Origin: an uncultured Eubacteriales bacterium | Lineage (GTDB): Bacteria; Bacillota; Clostridia; Christensenellales; CAG-917 | Assembly: GCA_900548005.1 (NCBI GenBank) | Contig: URIZ01000022.1 | Span: 1 to 12,022 of the forward strand | Direction: 5' to 3' | Length of the DNA: 12,022 nucleotides | Shown: positions 1 to 7,583 of the stretch, in pieces | Numbering within the stretch: position 1 is the stretch's first letter | How the letters are laid out: each line of letters begins with the position of its first letter | The notes under the pieces: model-generated | The model's input: only the letters and a program-made list of their open reading frames with translations | What the model was told of the DNA's origin: nothing | Database searches by the model: none | Made by a program: the position numbers and the translations under genes

Positions 1-417
<417 letters not shown>

Positions 418-421
<4 letters not shown>

Positions 422-1500
422 ATATACGGTTGCATGAGATCGCGATAAAAGATATTTTCAATGGCTTTGTCGATAGTGAAGAAGAAGGCGTTGTCGGGTA
501 TGACGGGAAACTGAATATTAGGCCGAAGTATCAACGCGAATTTGTTTACAATGATAAACAACGTGATGCCGTTATCGAAACTATAATGAAGGGCTTTCCG
601 CTCAACGTCATGTATTGGGTTGACAATGGCAATGATACATATGAAGTGCTTGATGGGCAACAACGCACATTGAGTTTTTGTCAATATATTAATGGTGATT
701 TCTCTTTGAATGAAAAATACTTTCATTCTTTGACGCAAACTGAAAAAGACAAAATCTTGAATTATAAATGCATGATTTACTTTTGCAGCGGAAACGATCT
801 TGAAAAATTAGAGTGGTTTAAGACAATCAACATTGCAGGAGTAAAACTTACGGATCAAGAACTTCGCAACGCTGTTTATACGGGGGAATGGTTGACAAGC
901 GCAAAAACTTTTTTCAGCAAATCGAATTGTCCCGCATACAATATTGCAAAAGATTATGTTGCGGGCTCTGCTTTAAGACAGGATTATCTTGAAAAAGCAA
1001 TAGAGTGGATAAGCAAAGGCAATATCGAAAACTACATGTCTTTTCATCAGCACGATGCAAATGCTATTGAACTTTGGACGTATTTCAAAAATGTCATAGA
1101 TTGGGTTAAACTTACATTTACAAAGTATAGAAAAGAAATGAAGGGAGTTGAATGGGGAGCGATCTACGATGTTTATAAAAACAAAGTTATAAATGTTGTC
1201 GACTTGGAAAACAAAATTAAAAAACTAATGATTGACGATGACGTTACAAACAAAAAAGGGATATTTGAGTATGTATTGTCAGGTAATGAAAAATGTTTGA
1301 ATATTAGAGCATTTACAGAGTCGCAAAAGCGTCAGGCTTATGAAAAACAAAACGGTATTTGCTCAATCTGTCATAAACATTTCAATTTTGAACAAATGGA
1401 AGGCGACCACATTACACCTTGGAGTGAAGGTGGAAAAACGTCCGCCGAAAACTGTCAGATGCTTTGCAAAACATGCAATCGAACAAAATCGAATATATAA
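418..1500 (+). CDS. DUF262 and HNH endonuclease domain protein
   Basis: This 360-residue protein has an N-terminal DUF262 domain (ParB/sulfiredoxin-like fold, as in GmrS-type and related anti-phage nucleases) with the QREFV motif at 39-43 and the signature DGQQR at 79-83. It ends in a Cys4-zinc HNH nuclease module: C315-x2-C318, the catalytic D330-H331, N345, and C350-x2-C353-N354. The known architecture is a nucleotide-hydrolysing sensor joined to a DNA-cutting domain. The start is set by AAGGAG and an ATGA overlap with the methyltransferase reading, so the two are probably one transcript. The pairing suggests restriction or anti-phage defence. It cannot be seen whether it cuts unmodified DNA (partner restriction enzyme) or modified DNA (type IV-like). 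Base composition is AT-rich compared with the genes from 1643 on, consistent with horizontal transfer. Confidence 0.9.
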
Positions 1501-1507
1501 TCCAATG

Positions 1508-1533
1508 CAACCGCATATCATGCGGTTGTTTTT
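1508..1533 (+). terminator. Rho-independent terminator after the nuclease gene
   Basis: A perfect 9-bp stem (CAACCGCAT with ATGCGGTTG) and a 3-base loop are followed by TTTTT, starting 7 bases after the nuclease stop codon. Confidence 0.92.
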
Positions 1534-1584
1534 ATATAACAATACAATATTGCAGTTTTGTCGGTTTTCGGGGACGGTTGCATA

Positions 1585-1614
1585 TTGAAATGGGCGGCGC
1601 GCGTATTGTATAAT
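1585..1614 (+). promoter_or_regulatory. Sigma-70/A type promoter for the M28 peptidase gene
   Basis: TTGAAA (1585-1590) and a perfect TATAAT (1609-1614) are separated by 18 bases. The -10 lies about 28 bases before the peptidase start. Confidence 0.75.
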
Positions 1615-1642
1615 TGAAATATCCAATAGAAGGGGAATGATT

Positions 1643-2911
1643 ATGGGCAAATTGCAAAGTCTTATTGACAACAAAGCGAAAAGTGCGCAATATATGTGCG
1701 ACGAGATCAAGCATATATGCAACGATATGCCAAAGCGCGATCCGGGCAGTATCGGCGAGAAAATGGCGTGCGAGTATATGGCGGACGTTCTCAAAAACGA
1801 TTGCGGTTGCGAGCGCGCGGACGTGGAGTCCTTCAAGGAGAATCCCAACGCGTTTTTCGGCTGGATATATTTTACGATAACACTTGTGCTTTCGGGCATG
1901 GTGCTGTTTTTCTTTATGCCGATTGTAGGCGCGGTGTTGACTGCGCTCGGGTTTGTGATACTGTTTGCGCAATTCGGCTTGTACAAGAAGGTTGTAGACA
2001 AGTTTTTCCCCGAAAAGACAGGGCATAGCGTCACCGCAATCAAGAAATGCACGGGCGAAGTGAAGGGCAGAGTGTTTTTCAATGGTCACCCCGACGCGGT
2101 GTGGAATTGGCCCGTAAACAACAGATTCGGAGGCAAAGCGCACGTTGCGCATCTTGTCACAAGCGTTGTATCGGGGCTTGTGGTGCTTGCTCTCAACATA
2201 GCGGCGGCTGTCAAAACGGGATGCCGTCCCGTCACAGACTATACCCTTGCAGGATACACGGCATTGTACACTCCCGTGCTGTTTTGGATGGGAATTGCCA
2301 TTCTCGTCATGGTGCCTTGCCTTGTGGGCATGTACTTTATGTGGGATGAAAACACCATCACCGACGGCGCAAACGACAATCTCACCGGCTGTTATATGGG
2401 CATTGCCATTCTCAAAGCCATGAAAGATCGGGGCATAGAACTCGAACACACCGAAGTGGGCGTCATCATTTCTGGCAGTGAAGAGGCTGGCTTGCGCGGA
2501 GCAATGGCTTGGTGCGACGCTCACAAAGGAGAGTTTGACGATGTCCCCACTTGGATATATTCCTACGACACCATTCACGAAAGCCGTTTTCTCGGCGTAA
2601 ACTATCGAGATCTCAACGGCACCGTCAAGTCCGACAAAGAAGTGAGCGATTCCTTCATGACCGCCGCTCAACAGCTCGGCATCAAATGCACAAAGACGTG
2701 GGTTCCGCCCTTTGGCGGCGCAACCGACAACGCCGCTTTCAACAAAGCGGGTTTCCGCTCCACCGGCATCACCGCACTCGATCACAATCTTCAAGACTAC
2801 TATCACACCATGCGTGACACCGCCGACAATCTCAATCCCGAGTGCTTGGCGGATTGTTATGCTGTATCCGTTCGTTGCCTCGAAACCTTCGACAGAGATT
2901 TTGCAAAATAG
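1643..2911 (+). CDS. M28-family zinc peptidase with embedded membrane segments
   Basis: A 422-residue protein. The start at 1643 is preferred because AGGGG (1631-1635) is 7 bases before it; the ATG at 1637 is too close. M28 metallopeptidase (aminopeptidase-like) landmarks are in order: H149-P-D in NGHPD, D245 in GANDN, the SGSEEAGLRG motif with catalytic and zinc-binding Glu pair at about 280-281, D309 in YSYDT, and H388 in YYHTMRDTADNL. These supply the usual two-zinc ligand set. Two hydrophobic segments (about 70-93 and 95-113) precede the catalytic part. Two more (about 169-193 and 207-232) lie between the first and second zinc ligands, so the peptidase fold is interrupted by a membrane hairpin. 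There is no classical signal peptide. Expected role: membrane-anchored removal of amino acids from peptides; substrate unknown. It has its own promoter, so it is probably monocistronic. Confidence 0.85.
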   Translation: MGKLQSLIDNKAKSAQYMCDEIKHICNDMPKRDPGSIGEKMACEYMADVLKNDCGCERADVESFKENPNAFFGWIYFTITLVLSGMVLFFFMPIVGAVLTALGFVILFAQFGLYKKVVDKFFPEKTGHSVTAIKKCTGEVKGRVFFNGHPDAVWNWPVNNRFGGKAHVAHLVTSVVSGLVVLALNIAAAVKTGCRPVTDYTLAGYTALYTPVLFWMGIAILVMVPCLVGMYFMWDENTITDGANDNLTGCYMGIAILKAMKDRGIELEHTEVGVIISGSEEAGLRGAMAWCDAHKGEFDDVPTWIYSYDTIHESRFLGVNYRDLNGTVKSDKEVSDSFMTAAQQLGIKCTKTWVPPFGGATDNAAFNKAGFRSTGITALDHNLQDYYHTMRDTADNLNPECLADCYAVSVRCLETFDRDFAK

Positions 2912-3022
2912 CGAATAACTGCGGCAGAGTCACGCTCCCGTCAACTCATGTACTAAATGTACATTAGGGTTGCCGTTAGCGTGGCTCTTTCTTGTTCTTC
3001 ATCTATTTTGCAAAATCTCTGT
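2892..3022. repeat. Imperfect long palindrome with 20-bp perfect terminal inverted repeats
   Basis: Bases 2892-2911, which are also the last coding bases of the peptidase gene, recur as an exact reverse complement at 3003-3022. The inner parts of the arms also pair, less well: CACGCT near 2931 pairs with AGCGTG near 2979. The centre holds a small ATGTAC/GTACAT hairpin. The whole 131 bp could fold as one long hairpin, like a small non-autonomous repeat element or an inverted duplication. It could also act as a transcript end for the peptidase gene, but no clear T-run follows. Confidence 0.75.
2945..2972. repeat. 28-bp hairpin-bearing direct repeat, copy 1
   Basis: This 28-base stretch (CTCATGTAC, a 5-base loop region, GTACATTAGGGTTG) recurs at 3041-3068. 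Two mismatches lie in the loop (TAAAT here, TATTT there); the ATGTAC/GTACAT stem is unchanged. Confidence 0.85.
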
Positions 3023-3040
3023 TTGAGTTTCAATATTAAA

Positions 3041-3068
3041 CTCATGTACTATTTGTACATTAGGGTTG
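3041..3068. repeat. 28-bp hairpin-bearing direct repeat, copy 2
   Basis: Second copy of the 2945-2972 unit, 96 bases downstream and in the same orientation. Just before it another hairpin is possible (GAGTTT near 3025 with AAACTC near 3038). The gene-free stretch from 2912 to 3313 is mostly made of such elements. Confidence 0.85.
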
Positions 3069-3137
3069 TCGATTTGGGGTGCTTCCGCATTATGCATTTA
3101 TTTATCAATCTCACGACAAACTTCAAATTTTCCATAT

Positions 3138-3232
3138 TGTCATGTTGAGCTTGCCGAAACATCCAGCCGTAAGGCGCAAGAAAAAACTCTGTCATTGCGA
3201 GCTTGCGTAATATTCTTGCGATGTTGGTTGCT
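3138..3232. repeat. Probable dispersed intergenic repeat fragments
   Basis: The text TCATGTTGAGCTTGCCGAA, followed by ACATC, and the later TGTCATTGCGAGC strongly resemble short dispersed palindromic repeats seen between genes in many bacteria (GTCATGCTGAGC... and GTCATTGCGAGC... types), as recalled. Several CGCAAG/CTTGCG inverted pairs lie in the same stretch. No reading frame here looks coding. A genome-wide copy count would be needed to confirm. Confidence 0.5.
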
Positions 3233-3277
3233 ATGTGAAAAAATCGCAAAAAATCTCTTTATCAATATTCGCGGATA

Positions 3278-3286
3278 TGGTATAAT
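3278..3286 (+). promoter_or_regulatory. Extended -10 promoter for the TPR-DUF4037-EFR1 cluster
   Basis: TGGTATAAT gives a perfect -10 hexamer (3281-3286) with the TGn extension. No good -35 is visible, which is normal for extended -10 promoters. It lies 27 bases before the TPR gene start. Confidence 0.6.
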
Positions 3287-3313
3287 TCATATATCAAAAT
3301 TCAAGGTGAAATT

Positions 3314-4114
3314 ATGCAAGAAAAATGCAGTTGTGTCAAAGAGCCGATCGGCACGATACCCATTGTGCGCATCATCGACAAAATCGACGAGATGTTTGAA
3401 AAGGACGATACGCAAGGTGTAAAACGTGTGCTGGAATATTGGGAAAGCGAGGCAAAAGCGTTGCACGATACGCGCGGTTTGCTTGAAATACTTAGCGAAG
3501 AGATAGGGCTTTATCGCAAGCTCGGCGAGAAAGAAAACGGACTTAGGGCGGTGGATGAAGCACTTGCCATTTTGTGCTGTCAAGGCTCGTGTTCGTCCGT
3601 GGGTGACGCAACGATATATCTCAACTGCGCCACCACGATGAAAGCGTTCGGCAAAGCGGAAGATGCGATGCAATACTATCAAATTGCAAAAGAGCAATAT
3701 GAAAAGTCTTTGCCAAAAGACGACTATCGCCTTGCAGGGCTTTACAACAATTATGCCACCGCGCTTTGCGATCTCAAACGTTTTGACGAAGGCGAAAAAT
3801 GCTATGAAAAAGCGATAGAAATTTTACAAGAAAAGGGCGGATACGGAGAGCTTGCAGTGTCATATGTCAACCTTGCACACCTTGTGTATGACAGGGCAAA
3901 TGAGCAAAACAAAGAGTGCGATGAACAAATAGACGAGCTGCTTGACAAGGCGATGGAGTGTCTTGACGACGCCGCTTTGGTAAGGGACGGCAACTATGCG
4001 TTTATATGCTCCAAGTGTGCGTCCGCTTATGGATTTTTCGGCAGATTTCTTGACAAAGCGGAGCTTGAAAGGCGCGCAAAAGAAATCTATGATAACAACA
4101 GAAAACAATGTTAA
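3314..4114 (+). CDS. Tetratricopeptide repeat protein
   Basis: A 266-residue soluble protein with no signal peptide or membrane segment. Helical repeats of TPR type run from about residue 95: a pair centred on NCATTMKAFGKAEDAMQYY, then NNYATALCDLKRFDEGEKCY, then a weaker one at AVSYVNLAHLVYDRA. These show the usual small residue/aromatic spacing and end in an AIE-type helix. TPR proteins serve as protein-binding scaffolds; the partner is not known. The N-terminus is Cys-containing (CSC at 5-7). Start: AGGTGA 6-11 bases before ATG 3314. It is the first gene after the promoter at 3278, and the DUF4037 gene follows by 39 bases. From memory, TPR and DUF4037 genes often sit together in Clostridia, suggesting a shared function. 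Confidence 0.85.
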   Translation: MQEKCSCVKEPIGTIPIVRIIDKIDEMFEKDDTQGVKRVLEYWESEAKALHDTRGLLEILSEEIGLYRKLGEKENGLRAVDEALAILCCQGSCSSVGDATIYLNCATTMKAFGKAEDAMQYYQIAKEQYEKSLPKDDYRLAGLYNNYATALCDLKRFDEGEKCYEKAIEILQEKGGYGELAVSYVNLAHLVYDRANEQNKECDEQIDELLDKAMECLDDAALVRDGNYAFICSKCASAYGFFGRFLDKAELERRAKEIYDNNRKQC

Positions 4115-4153
4115 AGTGTCAAAAATGCGTGTATAAACGCTTGATTGCGAGAT

Positions 4154-5080
4154 ATGAAAGGAATTGAATTGTCAAAACAATTTTATATGGAAGCAGTTGC
4201 TCCGCTTGTTCAAAGCAAGTTTTCGCCGTATGAAAATCGCATTGCGGTGGGACTTGTCGGGCACGGCTCGGAGTGTTTCGGCTTTGATGACGACACGTCC
4301 AAAGACCACGATCACGGCACGGGGCTTTGCTTGTTTGTCACAAAACAGGACGATGAAAAAATCGGCTTTGCGCTCATGCGCGCGTATGACAAAATCGCAA
4401 GAGAATACGGCGTGAAGGACGTAGAGCGTGAAGTGGAAAACGGATTTCGCGGAGTGTTTGCCATCGGCGATTTTTATAGGCGATACACCGGCACTGACGG
4501 CGCGCCGACCACTTGGCAAGATTGGCTTTACACCGATTCGGTGTACTTTGCCGAGGCGACAAACGGAGAAGTGTTTCGTGACGACTTGGGCGAGTTTTCA
4601 AAAATTCGCAACGAGATTTTGCATGACATGCCCGAAGACGTGCGTGTAAAAAAGATAGGTTCTTGCGCGTTCAAGGCGGCGCAGTCGGGACAGTACAACT
4701 ATGCAAGGTGTCTTGCCCACGGCGAAGAAGGCGCGGCGATGCTTGCCCTTTGCGAGTTTGTCAAAAACGCTGTGGAGCTTGCTTTCTTGCTTGAAAAGAA
4801 GCATTGCCCCTATTACAAGTGGGCGTTCAAGGCGATGAACGGGCTTGACAAATTTGCCGAGTTGCGCGCGCCGCTTGAATTTTTGCTCACCGCCGACAAC
4901 GATGTGACGGGACGGGGCGTGAAAAAGGCTATGATCGAAGACATAAGCCTTGCGCTTGCAAATGAAATAGACGAGCAGTTTGCTCTCAATATGCCCACGG
5001 AGTATCTCGAACCGTTTGCGTTTGCGCTGCAAAAACGCATAAAAAACGCCGAAATCCGCAATCTGCACGTTGTGATATAA
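4154..5080 (+). CDS. DUF4037 domain protein (nucleotidyltransferase-like)
   Basis: A 308-residue protein. The N-terminus MKGIELSKQFY matches the start recalled for DUF4037 proteins, which is why ATG 4154 is chosen. A TTG at 4169 has the better ribosome site (AAAGGA, 6 bases away) and remains possible; a TTG at 4145 is less likely. The signature is VGHGSECFGFDDDTSKDHDHG (residues 35-55): a GS motif followed by acidic residues, as in nucleotidyltransferase-fold proteins. The rest is helical, with EFL and HCPYYKWAF motifs typical of the family. Substrate and reaction are unknown. It lies between the TPR gene and the EFR1 gene in the same direction, so co-transcription is likely. Confidence 0.85.
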   Translation: MKGIELSKQFYMEAVAPLVQSKFSPYENRIAVGLVGHGSECFGFDDDTSKDHDHGTGLCLFVTKQDDEKIGFALMRAYDKIAREYGVKDVEREVENGFRGVFAIGDFYRRYTGTDGAPTTWQDWLYTDSVYFAEATNGEVFRDDLGEFSKIRNEILHDMPEDVRVKKIGSCAFKAAQSGQYNYARCLAHGEEGAAMLALCEFVKNAVELAFLLEKKHCPYYKWAFKAMNGLDKFAELRAPLEFLLTADNDVTGRGVKKAMIEDISLALANEIDEQFALNMPTEYLEPFAFALQKRIKNAEIRNLHVVI

Positions 5081-5110
5081 AAATAGTCGTTTTGTATAAA
5101 GGAGATAAAA

Positions 5111-5854
5111 ATGGTATTGTATTTTTCGGGAACGGGCAACAGCAAGTATATTGCCCAAAAGATTGCAAATGCTCTCGATGACGAGCTTTTGGATTTGAAT
5201 GACAGGATAAAACGCGCGGATTTTTCAAAAATTACCGCTCAAAACAGGTTTGTTTTCGTCACGCCCACGTATGCGTGGAGAATGCCCAGAATCGTGAGTG
5301 ACTTTGTTGAAAACATCAGATTCGAAGGCGCGAAAAGGGCGTGGTTTGTGCTTGACTGCGGCGGCGAAATAGGCAATGCGGGCAAGTATCTTGAAAAACT
5401 TTGCGACAAACTCTCGCTCGAATATATGGGTGTTGCCGAGATCGTGATGCCCGAAAATTACATCGCGCTTTTCAATGCCCCAGAGCCCGACAAGGCGCAA
5501 GAAATCATCGGAAAAGCCGAGCCGAAGATCGAAAAAGCAATCGAATATATAAAGCGTGGCATGAGATTTGAAAAGCCGAGAAACAACTTGTACGACCGCT
5601 TTATGTCGGCGTGCGTCAACCCTATATTCTTTAAGTTTATCGTTAAAGCGGACGATTTTTATGCCACAGACGAGTGCGTCGGATGCGGTCTTTGTGCAAA
5701 ACTTTGTCCGCTCAACAACATAGAGATCGTGGACGGAAAACCCGAGTGGGGCAAAAACTGCACGCATTGCATGGCTTGTATAAATCATTGCCCGGCGCAA
5801 GCAATCGAGTACGGCGAAAAGAGCAAAGGCAAGCCGAGATATCATCTTGACTGA
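5111..5854 (+). CDS. EFR1-family flavodoxin/4Fe-4S ferredoxin
   Basis: A 247-residue electron carrier with two parts. The N-terminal flavodoxin fold begins with the FMN phosphate loop FSGTGNS (residues 5-11) and has TPTYAWRMP (around 50-58). The C-terminal ferredoxin part has two 4Fe-4S motifs: C189-x2-C192-x2-C195-x3-C199 and C217-x2-C220-x2-C223-x3-C227. This is the architecture named EFR1 in anaerobic Bacillota: a cytoplasmic redox protein carrying FMN and two clusters. AAGGAG lies just before ATG 5111, and the gene starts 30 bases after the DUF4037 stop. Its redox partners are not visible in the window. It probably closes the three-gene cluster, as a terminator follows. Confidence 0.93.
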   Translation: MVLYFSGTGNSKYIAQKIANALDDELLDLNDRIKRADFSKITAQNRFVFVTPTYAWRMPRIVSDFVENIRFEGAKRAWFVLDCGGEIGNAGKYLEKLCDKLSLEYMGVAEIVMPENYIALFNAPEPDKAQEIIGKAEPKIEKAIEYIKRGMRFEKPRNNLYDRFMSACVNPIFFKFIVKADDFYATDECVGCGLCAKLCPLNNIEIVDGKPEWGKNCTHCMACINHCPAQAIEYGEKSKGKPRYHLD

Positions 5855-5924
5855 CTGTCAAATCGGGTTTCGATTGGTTGCATAATTGCAATCGCAACTA
5901 AAAGCAAAATATTCTAAAAATATC

Positions 5925-5950
5925 AAAACGCACGGTTTATCGTGCGTTTT
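5925..5950. terminator. Bidirectional Rho-independent terminator
   Basis: CGCACG (5929-5934) pairs with CGTGCG (5941-5946) around a 6-base loop. The stem is flanked by AAAA on the left and TTTTT on the right, so it can end the EFR1 transcript and, read the other way, the minus-strand DUF2461 transcript. The rest of 5855-6060 holds only a weak TCGCAT/ATGCGA hairpin near 6028-6045. Confidence 0.85.
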
Positions 5951-6060
5951 TCAATGTTTTAAGTCGTGTATTTGTAAAAACAATATTTATGCACAATATG
6001 GCTGTTATTAAAAATCATTTCGTCAAATCGCATTTTTCTATGCGAGCGGTTATATGCGGT

Positions 6061-6735
6061 TTATCTTTCTGCCATAGATTCTGCCGTTGTCATCAAGTCG
6101 TAAATCGGTTTTATGGACTGAAATTTCTCGGCGAGATAATCGGCAAGATTTTCCGAGAAGAGCAGCTCGACGTCAAAGGACGTTGCGATGAAACAGATGT
6201 CTTTTTTCTCAAGCCAAACCGACAGGTCTTGGGGTGCATCGGGATATTTTGGCTTTTTGTAGTTTTCGCCCACCATTTTGAAAGTGGATTGTTGCTCAAA
6301 GCACTTTTTTGCTTTTTGAAAAGTTTTTGAGTTTGACAAAATCAAGTTGCGAAGACTTGCCATGCTTTTTGCGTCCGCCATATAGTAGCCGCAACCGAAA
6401 CGAAAATTGTAAGGGGATATTTCAAAGAAAAACCCGGGCGCGCCGCAAACGTTTTTGTCGCGCATAAAGGTGAGCCACATGTGGTCGCGATAAAGGCTTG
6501 TCTTGTCCTTGGCAAAGCGCAAGTCCTTGTACAGCCTTGAAATTATGCTTTTCGGCTCGGTGAGCATTTGCCCGTCTATTTTCAGCATAGCGGGGGCAAG
6601 CGCAACGGCAAGGTCGGTGAAGGGCAATGAGAGATATTGCTTGAAATCGTCACGATGCTCCTGATACCAAGCTTTTGAGTTGTATTTGTTGTTGAAATAC
6701 AAAAAATCGAGCGATCTTTGACAAAACGGCGTCAT
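6061..6735 (-). CDS. DUF2461 family protein
   Basis: A 224-residue soluble protein of the DUF2461 family. Recognisable parts are the N-terminal LDFLYFNNKYNSKAWYQEHR block, ISRLYKDLRFAKDKTSLYRDHMWL (about residues 65-88), and a GFFFEISPYNFRFGCGYYMA segment, all diagnostic for the family as recalled. The biochemical role is unknown. The start ATG at 6735 lies 4 bases after the TetR stop, with no clear ribosome site of its own, so it probably depends on translational coupling with the regulator gene. An upstream in-frame start would only add residues overlapping the TetR gene. Being co-expressed with a TetR-family repressor, it is a likely member of that regulator's own operon. Confidence 0.88.
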   Translation of the reverse strand: MTPFCQRSLDFLYFNNKYNSKAWYQEHRDDFKQYLSLPFTDLAVALAPAMLKIDGQMLTEPKSIISRLYKDLRFAKDKTSLYRDHMWLTFMRDKNVCGAPGFFFEISPYNFRFGCGYYMADAKSMASLRNLILSNSKTFQKAKKCFEQQSTFKMVGENYKKPKYPDAPQDLSVWLEKKDICFIATSFDVELLFSENLADYLAEKFQSIKPIYDLMTTAESMAER

Positions 6736-6739
6736 ATTC

Positions 6740-7339
6740 TTAGGCGAAAAGCGCAACGATGCTTGCTTCCACGATCTTGCGCATCTCGTCATAGTCTATG
6801 TAGGTGTGGTGGTCGTAGACAAACTCGTGCGAGAAAGATTGCACGATGTCCATTGCAAAGTGTATGCGTTCGGCAAGATGATCCTTGTTGACTCCGAGCG
6901 ATTTTAGCTTGTCGGATATTGTGAGCGTGATCTCGTCTTCAAGCGCGATAAACTTGTTGTTGACGGCCTCGTCGCTATGGGACAAAGAGTGCAACGCCTC
7001 GTGTATGTTGGCGTTGGTCTTGTGGATCTCGATCGCACCGTCAAGAGCGTGCGACACGACGGACTTGTAGTCAAGCGGAGAAGTGAGAGTGTCGATCATG
7101 TTGAGAATGGGCGCAAACGCTCTGTTGACGTAAATGCCCAAAACATCGAGAAGAATGTCGCGTTTGTCCTTGAAATAGCCGTAGACGATGCCCGTGGACA
7201 CGCCTGCTTGCTTTGCGATTTGCGCGGTGTTGGTGTTGTAGTATCCGACTTTGGAGAACAACTCGTAGCCTGCTTGGACGATTTTGTTTTTCTTTTCGAT
7301 GGAACGTTCTTGTTTTGGTTCTCTGACTTCTTGCGCCAT
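6740..7339 (-). CDS. TetR-family transcriptional regulator
   Basis: A 199-residue protein. The N-terminal helix-turn-helix is classic TetR: KIVQAGYELFSKVGYYNTNTAQIAKQAGVSTGIVYGYFKDKRDILLDVL (about residues 20-70), with recognition helix around STGIVYGYF. The C-terminal two thirds are helical, for ligand binding and dimerisation; the ligand is unknown. Start at ATG 7339 because ATAAGGAT lies at the right distance; a longer reading up to 7429 would run across the promoter and is rejected. It is transcribed from a TTGATT/TATAAT promoter (7401-7429), divergent from the feo operon and in front of DUF2461. It is a candidate to bind the two AATRTGAA-N6-TTCATATT palindromes in the shared gap; that is inference. 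Confidence 0.93.
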   Translation of the reverse strand: MAQEVREPKQERSIEKKNKIVQAGYELFSKVGYYNTNTAQIAKQAGVSTGIVYGYFKDKRDILLDVLGIYVNRAFAPILNMIDTLTSPLDYKSVVSHALDGAIEIHKTNANIHEALHSLSHSDEAVNNKFIALEDEITLTISDKLKSLGVNKDHLAERIHFAMDIVQSFSHEFVYDHHTYIDYDEMRKIVEASIVALFA

Positions 7340-7400
7340 AATTATCCTTATACGCGTGCGCGCTATATTTGTTGAATGCGCGCGCGATTTAATCTTAAAT

Positions 7401-7429
7401 ATTATACAATACCTAAAAAAATAAATCAA
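7401..7429 (-). promoter_or_regulatory. Promoter of the TetR-DUF2461 operon
   Basis: On the minus strand, TTGATT (7429-7424) and TATAAT (7406-7401) are spaced by 17 bases. The transcript leader that follows contains two GCGCGC-rich blocks (around 7357-7385) that could pair. Confidence 0.65.
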
Positions 7430-7448
7430 GATAAAGCGGCATTTTGTG

Positions 7449-7470
7449 AATGTGAAAATTATTTCATATT
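7449..7470. promoter_or_regulatory. Putative operator, copy A (22-bp palindrome)
   Basis: AATGTGAA, 6 bases, TTCATATT: near-perfect dyad with one mismatch between arms. It lies just upstream of the feo -35 and upstream of the TetR promoter. Its outer arms match copy B except at one base. Confidence 0.6.
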
Positions 7471-7485
7471 ATTTTTTCAAAACGA

Positions 7486-7514
7486 TTGACATCCGTTTTT
7501 GATAGTTGTAATAT
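7486..7514 (+). promoter_or_regulatory. Promoter of the feo operon
   Basis: A consensus TTGACA (7486-7491) and TAATAT (7509-7514) are spaced by exactly 17 bases. The start of transcription is expected near 7521, about 60 bases before feoA. Confidence 0.8.
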
Positions 7515-7523
7515 CTTAATGTG

Positions 7524-7545
7524 AATATGAAGTAAGTTTCATATT
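7524..7545. promoter_or_regulatory. Putative operator, copy B (22-bp perfect palindrome)
   Basis: AATATGAA, 6 bases, TTCATATT: perfect 8-bp arms, placed right at the expected feo transcription start, where a bound dimer would block transcription. It lies 75 bp centre-to-centre from copy A, about seven helical turns, which would put both on the same face of DNA. The binding protein is not known; candidates are the divergent TetR protein or an iron regulator (Fur or DtxR type). Confidence 0.65.
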
Positions 7546-7583
7546 TAACACCGATAAGCGAAATCGCAAGGAGAGAGAAGAAT

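Noticed and set aside
1532..2806. A 424-codon open reading frame on the minus strand
   Set aside because: Antisense shadow of the M28 peptidase, which has its own promoter, ribosome site and complete zinc motif set.
2957..3148. Small open reading frames in the gap after the peptidase gene
   Set aside because: They lie across palindromic repeats, lack ribosome sites and have no coding character.
7339..7429. N-terminal extension of the TetR protein up to 7429
   Set aside because: It would run through the promoter, and ATAAGGAT precedes ATG 7339; the helix-turn-helix starts normally from there.
7449..7545. Classical Fur box
   Set aside because: The palindrome lacks the GATAAT-type hexamers and has a six-base centre with TGAA/TTCA arms.
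7515..7583. Metal riboswitch in the feo leader
   Set aside because: The leader is only about 60 bases and shows just the AATATGAA palindrome; no known riboswitch core was recognised.
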